64,000 nucleotides of DNA, taken from assembly GCA_965246745.1 (NCBI GenBank), contig OZ251980.1, positions 124,001 through 188,000 on the forward strand, given 5' to 3'. The notes beneath the pieces are model-generated. The model was not told the origin of the DNA and did no database searches. It saw nothing but the letters and a program-made list of their open reading frames with translations. Each line of letters begins with the position of its first letter. Positions within the stretch are counted from its first letter, which is position 1. The position numbers and the translations under genes were made by a program. Origin of the DNA: JANXMY01 sp965246745. Lineage in GTDB: Bacteria; Armatimonadota; Armatimonadia; Armatimonadales; Capsulimonadaceae. Shown here piece by piece: positions 8,423 through 16,678 of this stretch.

Positions 8423-10084
8423 ATGCCGCCGAAGACGCCGTTACAGACTGACGATGCCGCTCCCGGCGTTGCGCCCCCGCCCAGCCCGCCGATCCCGACC
8501 CTGCCGCTGCCGTCGCCCGGCGAATTCGAGCATATCTTGAAGCGGCTGGTGGACCGGATCGGCAAGATTTTACAAGCGGAAAAGTGCGTCTTTTTGCTGC
8601 ACGACGGGGCCGCGTCGCTGCTGTACGCCGCGCCGCCCGCCCTGGGCTTCAGCCGCGAAGAGCTGCTGTCGCTGGAGCGGCCCGTCGGCGAAGACGGCGT
8701 TTCCAACCAAGTGTTTCGGACCACAGCTTCCGTGATCACGCGGGATGCGGCGCAGGACTCCCTGGCGGCGTCGGAAGGGCTGGTGCGCTTCGGTATCCGC
8801 AACGCCGTTTCGGTGCCCTTGATTGTCGAAAAGCGCGGCGACGACAACCGGGTTTTGGAGCGGATGACCATCGGCGTGCTGCATGTCTTCAACAAAAAGT
8901 ACGGCGGCGTGTTTACCGGCGAAGACGTGCGGCTTTTGGAGCAGCTTGCCCGGCAGGGCGCGGCGGTGATTGCGTCGGCCCAAATCTACCGGGAAGTGGT
9001 GCAGGAAAAGCAGGAGCTGCTGCACACGATTGACAGCCTGTATGCCGGGCTGCTGGTGGTCGGCAACAACGGGCGGCTGGTGCAGATCAATCCATCGGCC
9101 CGCGCTATTCTCGGGATTTCCCCCGCTCAGGCCGTCGCGGACCTGCCTTTGGAGCGGGTGGTCGCTGATCCGCGAATCCGAACCATCTTAAACCGCGCCC
9201 TTTCTTCAGGCCATGCCGAGGTCGCCGAGGAAGTCTCGTTTCCGGTGCCCGATGCCCCGCCGGAAGCGCAGTTTCGGGAGCGGATTTACCAGGTGCAGTG
9301 CGCGACGGTGCGTGATGACGACGGTGAGCCGGCGGGGATTGTGGCGATTTTCAACGACATCACCGAGATACGCGGCGTCGAGCAGATGAAAACGGCGTTT
9401 ATTTCCACGGTGTCGCACGAGTTACGCACGCCGCTGACGAGCATCAAAGGCTTTATCTCGACGCTGTTGACCGATGAAGACGGCTATTTCGACGACGAGA
9501 CCCGGCGCGAGTTTTACGGAATCATCGACTCCGAGTGCGACCGGCTGCGGCGCTTGATTGAAGACCTGCTGGATATTTCGCGCATCGAGCAGGGCAGCGC
9601 GATGCAGATGAACTGGCAAAGCGTGGACGTTTTCGTCGTCGCCGAGAAGGTCCTGGCCGCGCAGCGGGCTTACGCCAAAGACCATCTGCTGGCCCTGGAT
9701 TTCCCCGCCGATTTTCCGCCGATTGACGCCGACCCCGACAAGATAGACCAAATCCTGACCAACCTGGTCAGCAATGCCATCAAGTACTCGCCGGGCGGCG
9801 GCGAAGTGCGGGTCTCGGGCCGGCCGGCAGACGGGCCGGACAGCGTTGTGATCCGGGTTTCCGACGAAGGCTTGGGTATCTCGGCGGAGAACTTGAAAAA
9901 GATTTTTGAGAACTTTTACCGGGTGGACAACCGGGACAACCGGGAAATCGGCGGCACGGGGATTGGGCTGGCGCTGGTGAAAGCCCTGGTGGAAGGGCAC
10001 GGCGGGGCGGTAAGCGCCGACAGCGAGCCGGGGAAAGGCTCCACTTTCACCGTGACCCTGCCTGTGAAGCATCAGGAGCCGTAA
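8423..10084 (+). CDS. Soluble GAF-PAS sensor histidine kinase
   Basis: A 553-residue kinase without membrane helices, so it probably senses a cytoplasmic signal. A Pro-rich N-terminus is followed by a GAF domain (about 35-195), a PAS domain (about 205-315), a HisKA dimerisation domain with the phospho-accepting His332 in STVSHELRTPLTSIKGF, and a HATPase domain with the N box (NLVSNAIKYS) and G boxes (VSDEGLGIS, GGTGIGLALVK). No response regulator adjoins it; the nearest in this window is the CheY-like protein at 21.9-22.3 kb, and pairing is unproven. Its stop overlaps the dut start (TAATG). Confidence 0.93.
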   Translation: MPPKTPLQTDDAAPGVAPPPSPPIPTLPLPSPGEFEHILKRLVDRIGKILQAEKCVFLLHDGAASLLYAAPPALGFSREELLSLERPVGEDGVSNQVFRTTASVITRDAAQDSLAASEGLVRFGIRNAVSVPLIVEKRGDDNRVLERMTIGVLHVFNKKYGGVFTGEDVRLLEQLARQGAAVIASAQIYREVVQEKQELLHTIDSLYAGLLVVGNNGRLVQINPSARAILGISPAQAVADLPLERVVADPRIRTILNRALSSGHAEVAEEVSFPVPDAPPEAQFRERIYQVQCATVRDDDGEPAGIVAIFNDITEIRGVEQMKTAFISTVSHELRTPLTSIKGFISTLLTDEDGYFDDETRREFYGIIDSECDRLRRLIEDLLDISRIEQGSAMQMNWQSVDVFVVAEKVLAAQRAYAKDHLLALDFPADFPPIDADPDKIDQILTNLVSNAIKYSPGGGEVRVSGRPADGPDSVVIRVSDEGLGISAENLKKIFENFYRVDNRDNREIGGTGIGLALVKALVEGHGGAVSADSEPGKGSTFTVTLPVKHQEP

Positions 10085-10539
10085 TGCGCGTTTTTATTCA
10101 GCGCGAGCCGGAGGCGCTCGACCTGCCGCTGCCGGAGTATGCGACTGCCGGGGCGGCGGGTCTGGATTTGCGGGCGGCGCTGGAGTCCGACCTGACGCTT
10201 GCGCCCGGCGCACGAGCATTGGTTTCAACGGGAATACGCTTGGCTTTGCCGGACGGCTTTGAAGGGCAGGTGCGGCCCCGAAGCGGCCTGGCCTGGCGCG
10301 AGGGCGTGACCCTGCTCAACGCGCCGGGCACGATTGACGGCGATTACCGAGGCGTCGTCCAAGTCGTCCTGGTCAATCTCGGCGAAAAAGCCGTGACAGT
10401 GCGGCGCGGGGACCGGATCGCGCAGCTTGTGGTGGCGCCGGTTTCGCGGGTGGTTTGGACGGAAACCGCTGAGATTTCAGCCGAGTTTTCAGCGAGCGGC
10501 GGGCGTGGAGAAGGCGGATTTGGATCAACCGGGCGCTAA
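10084..10539 (+). CDS. dut: dUTP diphosphatase
   Basis: Trimeric dUTPase hydrolysing dUTP to dUMP and pyrophosphate, keeping uracil out of DNA and feeding dTMP synthesis. The 151-residue protein has the five conserved motifs: AGAAGLDL, RPRSGLA, the catalytic Asp segment NAPGTIDGDYRG, RIAQLVV, and the Gly-rich C-terminal arm GGRGEGGFGSTGR that closes over the nucleotide. It is translationally coupled to the kinase upstream and ends inside a 21-bp tandem repeat that continues into the next gene. Confidence 0.96.
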   Translation: MRVFIQREPEALDLPLPEYATAGAAGLDLRAALESDLTLAPGARALVSTGIRLALPDGFEGQVRPRSGLAWREGVTLLNAPGTIDGDYRGVVQVVLVNLGEKAVTVRRGDRIAQLVVAPVSRVVWTETAEISAEFSASGGRGEGGFGSTGR

Positions 10540-11515
10540 ATTGGATCAACCGGGCGCTAAAAGCGACACGACTCTCGGCCTGCGCGAAGAAGCGCCGCTG
10601 CCGCGCGAAGCGTATGCCCTGCTGGCGCAGGCGAACCTGCTTCGCATGCGCGGGCGGTGGGACGACGCCGCCGGGAAGTGCATGGAAGCGCTGCGGCTGG
10701 CCCCCGACAGCGCGTCGGCCAACAGCCTGCTCGGCGATATTTACGAAAACCAGGGGCGCTACGACGATGCCGCGCAGTGGTACCGGATGGCGCTGGACGC
10801 CAACCCGGACAGCCCGGCGGACCGGCTGAAGCTGGACCGCCTGCGCCGGGGGGAAGAGTACGCGCCGCCGGAGCCAGCGGCGGGCGCGGCGCGGCTTCAG
10901 CGCGACCCGGAGCTGGCGCTGCGGGTGGGGGCGATTGCGGCGGCGCTCGGGCTGGTTTTGATGGTCGCGCTGGCGTATGGGGTCGCGCACCATGCCGGGG
11001 CGCTGCGGGCGCTCGGGCTGGGGGGCGACCCGGTGGTCAGCGCGAAGCCGCTGGTGGTGGCGCCGACCGCCGGAATTCTGCCGGCGGACCCGGACGGCGG
11101 GGGACACGACCCGTCGGAGCAGGCGCTTTTGACGACGCTGCGGGCGGCCCCGGAGCCGGCCCGGCTGGGGGCCGTGGTGTATGACGTGCAGGTGGACCCG
11201 CGCGTCAGCCGCGTTTCGGTGACGTTCGGCCTGCCGGACGCGCCGGGGATCACGCAGGCGCAGGTCGCGCAGGCGGCGCTGCGGGTGCTGCAAGCGGCCG
11301 CCGCCGGGCAGGCGGCCGATACGTTTACGGCCCGCTGCCTGCTGCTGACAGGCAGCGGGCCGGGAAAAACCGCCGCGCTGGCCTTTGCCGGCGATGCGTC
11401 CCGCGCCGCCCTGCAAGCCGCGCCGGCGGCCGGCGGGGACGGCGTCCCGGACCCGCCGGCGCTTGCGGCGTTCACCGATGTCTGGTGGTCGGCGACGGCG
11501 GATGTCCGCGCCTGA
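10505..11515 (+). CDS. TPR-containing single-pass membrane protein
   Basis: The frame is open from 10427, but a start there would overlap dut by over 110 bases; the in-frame GTG at 10505 fits better, though the start remains uncertain. The N-terminal half carries two tetratricopeptide-like repeats (EAYALLAQANLLRMRGRWDDA, SLLGDIYENQGRYDDAAQWY), then one membrane helix (about residues 140-165) and an extracytoplasmic domain with no recognised fold. It may be a scaffold for an envelope complex. Near its N-terminus LDQPGAK is duplicated by the 21-bp repeat shared with the dut end. Confidence 0.75.
   Translation: MEKADLDQPGAKLDQPGAKSDTTLGLREEAPLPREAYALLAQANLLRMRGRWDDAAGKCMEALRLAPDSASANSLLGDIYENQGRYDDAAQWYRMALDANPDSPADRLKLDRLRRGEEYAPPEPAAGAARLQRDPELALRVGAIAAALGLVLMVALAYGVAHHAGALRALGLGGDPVVSAKPLVVAPTAGILPADPDGGGHDPSEQALLTTLRAAPEPARLGAVVYDVQVDPRVSRVSVTFGLPDAPGITQAQVAQAALRVLQAAAAGQAADTFTARCLLLTGSGPGKTAALAFAGDASRAALQAAPAAGGDGVPDPPALAAFTDVWWSATADVRA
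10520..10561 (+). repeat. 21-bp perfect tandem duplication at the dut/TPR junction
   Basis: Two identical 21-base units (10520-10540 and 10541-10561). The first holds the dut stop codon; both are in frame with the TPR gene. Confidence 0.95.
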
Positions 11516-11568
11516 CGCTTAGGTGAAACTGCGCGGGCTTGATTTGCACGGGCTTGGATTGTGCGGGC

Positions 11569-11597
11569 TTGACGGCTTTCAGTGTTCGCAGTATAAT
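11569..11597 (+). promoter_or_regulatory. Near-consensus promoter of rex
   Basis: TTGACG (11569-11574), a 17-base spacer and TATAAT (11592-11597). It is followed within three bases by the Rex operator, so Rex bound there would block transcription initiation. Confidence 0.88.
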
Positions 11598-11599
11598 AC

Positions 11600-11618
11600 C
11601 TGTGAGGAATTTCACAAG
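11600..11618 (+). promoter_or_regulatory. Rex operator (autoregulatory)
   Basis: The palindrome TGTGAGGAATTTCACA (11601-11616), with flanking C and AG, matches the known Rex consensus TTGTGAANNNNTTCACAA in both half-sites. It lies just downstream of the -10 box of the rex gene, so feedback repression relieved by high NADH is expected. Confidence 0.85.
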
Positions 11619-11643
11619 CCCTTCCTCGGAAAAGATCATCTCC

Positions 11644-12285
11644 GTGACCAGCCTGATTCCGAAAGTCCCTATTCCGACCCTGGAACGGCTTGCGACCTAC
11701 CTGCGCTACTTGATTGACCTGGAAGCCGCGTCTGTGGAAACGATTTCTTCCACCGATGTCGAAAAGCAGACGGGGATCAATGCCGCGCAGTTTCGCAAAG
11801 ACTTGTCGTATTTCGGCGAGTTCGGCAAGCCGGGGGTCGGCTACAATGTGGCCGAGCTGCAAGCGCGGATCGCGCGAATCCTGAAAATTGACCAGATGCA
11901 GCCGGTGATTGTCATTGGGGCGGGCAATCTCGGCAGCGCCTTGATCGGGTATCCCGGCCTGCGTGAACACAAATTTCATATCGCGGCGGCGTTTGACAGC
12001 GACCCGGCGAAGATCGGCCGGCCGCAGGGCAATTTAACCGTTCAAGACGGAGCGCTGCTGCGTCAGGTCAACGCCCGGATCAATGCCCGGATAGCCATTG
12101 TGTGCGTTCCGGCGTCGGTCGCCCAAACAGTCGCCGAGACGGCCATCAGCGCCGGAGTCCGGGTGCTGCTCAATTTTGCGCCGATACTCTTGAAAGTGCC
12201 GGAGCGGATCGTGGTCCGCAACGTGTCGTTTTTGCAGGAGCTGGCGGTGCTGTCTTATCACCTTTCTTCGGAAACAAACAAATAA
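11644..12285 (+). CDS. rex: Redox-sensing transcriptional repressor Rex
   Basis: Rex senses the NADH/NAD+ ratio and represses fermentation and respiration genes when NADH is low. The 213-residue protein has the N-terminal winged helix (IPTLERLATYLRYL, AAQFRKDLSYFGEFGKPGVGYNV) and a Rossmann domain with IGAGNLGSAL, plus the C-terminal domain-swap helix (FLQELAVLSYHL). The GTG at 11644 is taken as start because it places the conserved helix correctly and lies downstream of the promoter and operator; the upstream ATG at 11539 precedes the promoter. fumC follows after 29 bases. Confidence 0.93.
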   Translation: MTSLIPKVPIPTLERLATYLRYLIDLEAASVETISSTDVEKQTGINAAQFRKDLSYFGEFGKPGVGYNVAELQARIARILKIDQMQPVIVIGAGNLGSALIGYPGLREHKFHIAAAFDSDPAKIGRPQGNLTVQDGALLRQVNARINARIAIVCVPASVAQTVAETAISAGVRVLLNFAPILLKVPERIVVRNVSFLQELAVLSYHLSSETNK

Positions 12286-12314
12286 TTGAAACAAATCGTC
12301 GAAACAACTAATTT

Positions 12315-13721
12315 ATGATACACACGCGCACTGAAAAAGACTCGATGGGCGAATTCGAGGTCCCGGCGGACGCCTACTACGGAGCGCAGACCGCGCGGGC
12401 GGTCGCCAATTTCCCTGTGTCCGGGGTCCGCTTCCCGCGTCCCTTTATTCAGGCGCTCGGCGCGATCAAGCGGGCGGCGGCGGAAGCCAATGCCGAGTTT
12501 GGGCTGCTCGACCCGGAAACTGCCGCGCTGATTTATGCGGCGGCGGACGAAGTGGCGGCCGGGCAGCTTGACGCGCAGTTTGTGGTGGACGTATACCAAA
12601 CCGGCTCGGGAACGTCCACCAACATGAACACCAACGAAGTCATCTCAAACCGTGCGATTGAGATTTCCGGCGGGGTAATCGGCTCCAAAACCCCGGTGCA
12701 TCCGAACGACCATGTGAACAAAAGCCAGTCGTCGAACGATGTCATCCCGACGGCAATCCATGTCGCGGCGGCGACCGAGCTGGAGCGGCTGCTGGCGGCG
12801 CTGCGCGGGCTGCACGCTGCGCTAAGCGCCAAAGCCGCCGAATGGGACAGCATTGTGAAAATCGGCCGGACGCACTTGATGGACGCGACTCCGATCCGCT
12901 TGGGCCAGGAAGCGTCAGGCTGGGCGCGGCAGACGGCGCTTGCGGCTGCCCGGCTGGAGACCGTCAAGCCGCGCCTCTATGAGCTTGCCATCGGCGGCAC
13001 GGCGGTCGGCACGGGGATCAACTCGCCGGAAGGCTTCGGCGCAAGCGTCGCCGCCAAGCTGGCCGCGCGGTTCGGGCTGCCGTTTGCCGAGGCCGAGAAC
13101 CATTTTGAGGCGCAGGGCAGTCAGGACGCCGCCGCCGAGCTGGCCAATCAGTTATCTACCGTAGCGACCTCGCTGCTGAAGATCGCCAACGACATCCGCT
13201 GGCTGTCGTCGGGGCCGCGCTGCGGCTTCGGCGAGCTGTCGCTGCCGGCGGTGCAGCCGGGGTCGTCCATCATGCCCGGCAAGGTCAACCCGGTGATGTG
13301 CGAGCAGCTCATGATGGTCTGCTCGCAGGTGATCGGCAACGCGGTTACGGTCACGGTCGCCAACACGCACGGCAATTTGGATTTGAATGTCATGCTGCCG
13401 GTGATGGCGCGTAATCTTTTGGAAAGCCTTTCGTTTCTCGCAGGCTCGGTCACGGTGTTCACCGAAAAAGCCGTGCGGGGTATGACGGCGAACACTGAGC
13501 GTGCCGAAAGCCTGGTGGAGTGGTCCATGAGCATGGTGACGAGCCTGGCTCCGGTGATCGGCTACGACGCCGCCGCCAAGCTCGCCAAGCGGGCGGTGGA
13601 CGAGGGCCGGACCGTCCGCGACTTGTGCGTGTCCGAAAGCATCCTGCCGGCGGCGCAGCTCGACGACCTGCTGGACGCGCGAAAGATGACCGAGCCGGGC
13701 GTCGGCGCGGGCGGCGAATAA
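12315..13721 (+). CDS. fumC: Class II fumarate hydratase
   Basis: Iron-independent fumarase interconverting fumarate and L-malate in the TCA cycle. 468 residues with the superfamily signature GSSIMPGKVNPVMCEQ, the substrate-site segments SGTSTNMNTNEV and GRTHLMDATP, and the fumarase-type HPNDHVNKSQSSND. Argininosuccinate lyase and aspartase are excluded by overall fit to class II fumarases. It lies 29 bases behind rex, so it may be cotranscribed and redox-controlled. No clear ribosome site precedes the ATG. Confidence 0.95.
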   Translation: MIHTRTEKDSMGEFEVPADAYYGAQTARAVANFPVSGVRFPRPFIQALGAIKRAAAEANAEFGLLDPETAALIYAAADEVAAGQLDAQFVVDVYQTGSGTSTNMNTNEVISNRAIEISGGVIGSKTPVHPNDHVNKSQSSNDVIPTAIHVAAATELERLLAALRGLHAALSAKAAEWDSIVKIGRTHLMDATPIRLGQEASGWARQTALAAARLETVKPRLYELAIGGTAVGTGINSPEGFGASVAAKLAARFGLPFAEAENHFEAQGSQDAAAELANQLSTVATSLLKIANDIRWLSSGPRCGFGELSLPAVQPGSSIMPGKVNPVMCEQLMMVCSQVIGNAVTVTVANTHGNLDLNVMLPVMARNLLESLSFLAGSVTVFTEKAVRGMTANTERAESLVEWSMSMVTSLAPVIGYDAAAKLAKRAVDEGRTVRDLCVSESILPAAQLDDLLDARKMTEPGVGAGGE

Positions 13722-13740
13722 CAGCGCTTAGGAAAAAATC

Positions 13741-14484
13741 ATGCCTGAACCTGTGCGCGTTTTAGTGTGGGACGAAGCTCCGGCCCATGCCCCGAAGTCG
13801 GTGTATCCGAACAGCATCAACGGCGCGATTGCCGACGGCCTGCATGCGCTGGGCGGCGGCGCGATTGCGGCCGTGTGTGCAAACATAGACGACCCTGAGC
13901 AGGGGATTACCGAGGCCGCTTTGGCGGAGACCGATGTTTTGATCTGGTGGGGCCATGCCCGGCACGACGAAGTGGCCGACGACAAAGCCGAGAAAATCAA
14001 AAACTACGTTCACAAGGGCCTCGGCTTGATTGCGCTCCATTCCGCCCATTATGCCAAGCCGTTTCGGAAAGCGCTCGGCTGCACCGGCCATTTATTCGGC
14101 GGCTGGCGGGAAGCCAGCCCCGCCGATACCGAAGAAATTCGTGTCTGCGCCCCGCAGCATCCTATCGCGCAGGGGGTCGGCGACTTTGTGCTGCCCGCCG
14201 AGGAGATGTACGGAGCGCCGTTTGGGGTTCCTCCGCCGTCGGCGGTGATTTTCCAGTCGTATTTTCCGCTCGGCGGCGAGTATTTCCCGAGCTTTACGGT
14301 GACGGTCGGCGACGGGATTGACCCGGCGTTCACGAGCGGGCCGGGCGGCGGGGTGGGGCAGGGCGAGGGAGCCGGGCGGGTTTTTTACTTCCGGCCCGGC
14401 CATGAAGTATATCCCACTTATTTCGACCCGAATGTTCGCCAGATACTCTTTAATGCCGTGCTGTGGGCGGCGAGGCGCACTTAA
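13741..14484 (+). CDS. ThuA-like domain protein (trehalose utilisation family)
   Basis: 247 residues with the glutamine-amidotransferase-like ThuA fold: VLVWDEAP at the N-terminus, DVLIWWGHARHDEV, GLGLIALHSAHYAKPFRKALG (a ThuA hallmark in place of the catalytic Cys of amidotransferases), and the C-terminal GRVFYFRPGHEVYPTYFDP with NAVLWA. Homologues act in carbohydrate metabolism, including oxidation of trehalose-type disaccharides to keto sugars. AGGAAA precedes the ATG. It overlaps no gene but sits two bases from the next start. Confidence 0.9.
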   Translation: MPEPVRVLVWDEAPAHAPKSVYPNSINGAIADGLHALGGGAIAAVCANIDDPEQGITEAALAETDVLIWWGHARHDEVADDKAEKIKNYVHKGLGLIALHSAHYAKPFRKALGCTGHLFGGWREASPADTEEIRVCAPQHPIAQGVGDFVLPAEEMYGAPFGVPPPSAVIFQSYFPLGGEYFPSFTVTVGDGIDPAFTSGPGGGVGQGEGAGRVFYFRPGHEVYPTYFDPNVRQILFNAVLWAARRT

Positions 14485-14486
14485 CC

Positions 14487-15233
14487 ATGCCGACTTGGAG
14501 CCGAGCGATCATTGTGGGGGCGTCGTCGGGCATCGGCGAAGCGCTGGCGCGGGCGCTGGCGGCGGACGGCTGCCGGGTGGCGCTGGTGGCCCGGCGCGAA
14601 GACAAGCTGCGCCGGCTGGCATCCGAGCTTGACGCCGCGAGCGGCGAGCCGTCCGCCCGGTTTTATGTGCATGATGTGACGGACTTCGCCGGGGCCGCTG
14701 CGCTGTTTGAGATTATTACCCGCGAGCTGGGCGGCCTGGATTTGATCGTTTATGCCGCCGGGGTCATGCCGGCAGTCGGTCCCGGCGAATACGAGACGGG
14801 GAAAGACGCCGCGATGATTGCCGCAAACTTCACCGGGGCGGTGGCCTGGCTCAACGAAGCGGCGCGTCGGTTTGAGACCGCAAAGCACGGCACGATTGTC
14901 GGCATTTCGAGTGTCGCCGGCGACCGGGGGCGGCGCGGCAACCCCGTGTACGGCGCAACAAAAGCCGCGCTGAATGCGTATTTGGAATCGCTCCGCAACC
15001 GTATCGAGCGGCGCGGGGCGTTTGTGGTGACGATCAAGCCCGGCCCGGTGCGGACCCCGATGACCGAGGGACTGAAAATGCCCGGCATGATTGAAGCCGA
15101 CCGCGCCGCCGCTGAAATCCTGCTGGCCGCGAAGAACAAGCAGCGGGTCGCGTATGTGCCGGCGAAGTGGAAGCCGATCATGGCGGTTATTCGGGCGATC
15201 CCCGCGCCGATCTTCAAATATCTGAACATTTAA
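14487..15233 (+). CDS. SDR reductase resembling DprE2
   Basis: 248-residue short-chain dehydrogenase/reductase with the cofactor motif GASSGIG, active-site Ser and YGATKAALNAYLESL (Tyr-x3-Lys), and a C-terminal PAKWKPIMAVIRAIPAPIF very like mycobacterial DprE2. DprE2 reduces decaprenylphosphoryl-2-keto-ribose to the arabinose epimer with NAD(P)H. The next gene resembles DprE1, the partner oxidase, which strengthens the call. The polyprenyl sugar used here is unknown. Start at ATG 14487, two bases after the ThuA gene stop; a generic SDR remains the fallback. Confidence 0.8.
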   Translation: MPTWSRAIIVGASSGIGEALARALAADGCRVALVARREDKLRRLASELDAASGEPSARFYVHDVTDFAGAAALFEIITRELGGLDLIVYAAGVMPAVGPGEYETGKDAAMIAANFTGAVAWLNEAARRFETAKHGTIVGISSVAGDRGRRGNPVYGATKAALNAYLESLRNRIERRGAFVVTIKPGPVRTPMTEGLKMPGMIEADRAAAEILLAAKNKQRVAYVPAKWKPIMAVIRAIPAPIFKYLNI

Positions 15234-15256
15234 ATTGAACATTTAGACGGCAAATT

Positions 15257-16657
15257 ATGGAATTCGAACGCGTTGAAGGGTGGGGGATGTCGTCTTCCGC
15301 CCTTTCCTATGTCTCTCGGCCCGTCAATGCGGACGGCCTCTGCGCGGTGTTTGACGCGGCGCGGCGGACGGGCCGCTCGGTCGGCCTGCGCGGGGCGGGG
15401 CGCTCTTACGGGGACGCATCGCTGAACGCCGAAAACTTGCTGCTGGATTTGACCCGCATGCGGCGCATTTTGGAGTGGGACCCTGTGCGCGGGATCATCA
15501 CAGTCGAAGCGGGCGTGACCATTCAGCAGCTTTGGCAGTATGTGATTGAAGACGGCTGGTGGCCCCCGGTGGTTTCCGGCACGATGTTTCCCACCCTCGG
15601 CGGCGCGGCAGGGATGAACATCCACGGCAAAAACAACTTCAAGGCCGGCCCTCTTGGGGACCACATTTCAGAGTTTCGGCTGATGACGCCGGCGGGGGAC
15701 ATCAAGCGCTGCTCGCGCAGCGAAAATCCTGACTTGTTTTACGCCGCCCTCGGCGGCTTCGGCATGCTGGGAGTGATCACACAGCTTACGCTGAGGCTGA
15801 AAAAAGTTTATTCGGGGCTGCTGCATGTCACGCCCCTCGGCATCAAAAATCTCGATCACCTGTTTCAAGTCTTTGCCGAGCGCCTGCCGCAGTCGGATTA
15901 CTTGGTGGGGTGGGTGGACTGCTTTGGCTCCGGGGACGGCCTCGGGCGCGGGCAGGTGCATCAAGCGAATTATTTTGCGCCCGGCGAGGACCCTCATCCC
16001 GGCCGAACGCTGCGGGTCGAAAACCAGGAACTGCCGGACAGCATTCTCGGCATTGTCCCCAAGTCGCTGATGTGGCGGTTTATGAAGCCGTTTGTCAACG
16101 ACCCCGGCATGCGGCTGATCAATGCCGCCAAGTATCAAAGCGCGGTCACTGTCGGCGACGGGCATCCGCACACGCAGACCCACGCCGGCTTTGCGTTTCT
16201 TTTGGACTATGTGCCGAACTGGAAGCACGCCTACAAGCCGGGCGGCTTAATCCAATACCAAAGCTTTGTGCCGGCAGCGGCGGCCAAAGACGTTTTCCGG
16301 CGGCAGATCACGCTGGCTCAGCAGTGCGACTTGGTGCCGTACCTCGGCGTGTTCAAGAAGCACCGGCCCGACGACTTTTTGATGACACATGCCGTGGACG
16401 GCTACTCGCTCGCTTTGGATTTTGCGGTGCGGCCCGAGACGCGCGGGCGGCTGCTGAGCCTCGCCGCCGAAATGGACCGGATGGTCTTGGACGCCGGGGG
16501 GCGGTTTTATTTCGCCAAAGACAGCGCCCTGCACCGGATGTCGGCGGCGGAAGCGGTGGGGCCGGAGCGGGCGGCCAAGTTTTTGGCCTTGAAGAAGCAG
16601 ACCGACCCGGAAAACATTCTGCAAACCAACTTGTCGCGCCGCTTGTTCGGCGCTTAA
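15257..16657 (+). CDS. FAD-dependent oxidase resembling DprE1
   Basis: 466-residue flavoprotein of the VAO/GlcD-like superfamily. It has the DprE1 signatures EGWGM, GRSYGDASLN, SGTMFPTLGGAAGMNIHGKN and the C-terminal GGRFYFAKDS, where Lys421 corresponds to the catalytic Lys418 of the M. tuberculosis enzyme. At the position of Cys387, which benzothiazinone inhibitors attack, this protein has Ala386 (GYSLALDF). DprE1 oxidises the 2'-hydroxyl of polyprenylphosphoryl ribose, with DprE2 completing epimerisation. The upstream SDR is 23 bases away, forming the expected pair. It converges with the TPR gene downstream. Confidence 0.86.
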   Translation: MEFERVEGWGMSSSALSYVSRPVNADGLCAVFDAARRTGRSVGLRGAGRSYGDASLNAENLLLDLTRMRRILEWDPVRGIITVEAGVTIQQLWQYVIEDGWWPPVVSGTMFPTLGGAAGMNIHGKNNFKAGPLGDHISEFRLMTPAGDIKRCSRSENPDLFYAALGGFGMLGVITQLTLRLKKVYSGLLHVTPLGIKNLDHLFQVFAERLPQSDYLVGWVDCFGSGDGLGRGQVHQANYFAPGEDPHPGRTLRVENQELPDSILGIVPKSLMWRFMKPFVNDPGMRLINAAKYQSAVTVGDGHPHTQTHAGFAFLLDYVPNWKHAYKPGGLIQYQSFVPAAAAKDVFRRQITLAQQCDLVPYLGVFKKHRPDDFLMTHAVDGYSLALDFAVRPETRGRLLSLAAEMDRMVLDAGGRFYFAKDSALHRMSAAEAVGPERAAKFLALKKQTDPENILQTNLSRRLFGA

Positions 16658-16678
16658 GCACGGCGGTTTTTGCTGGCG

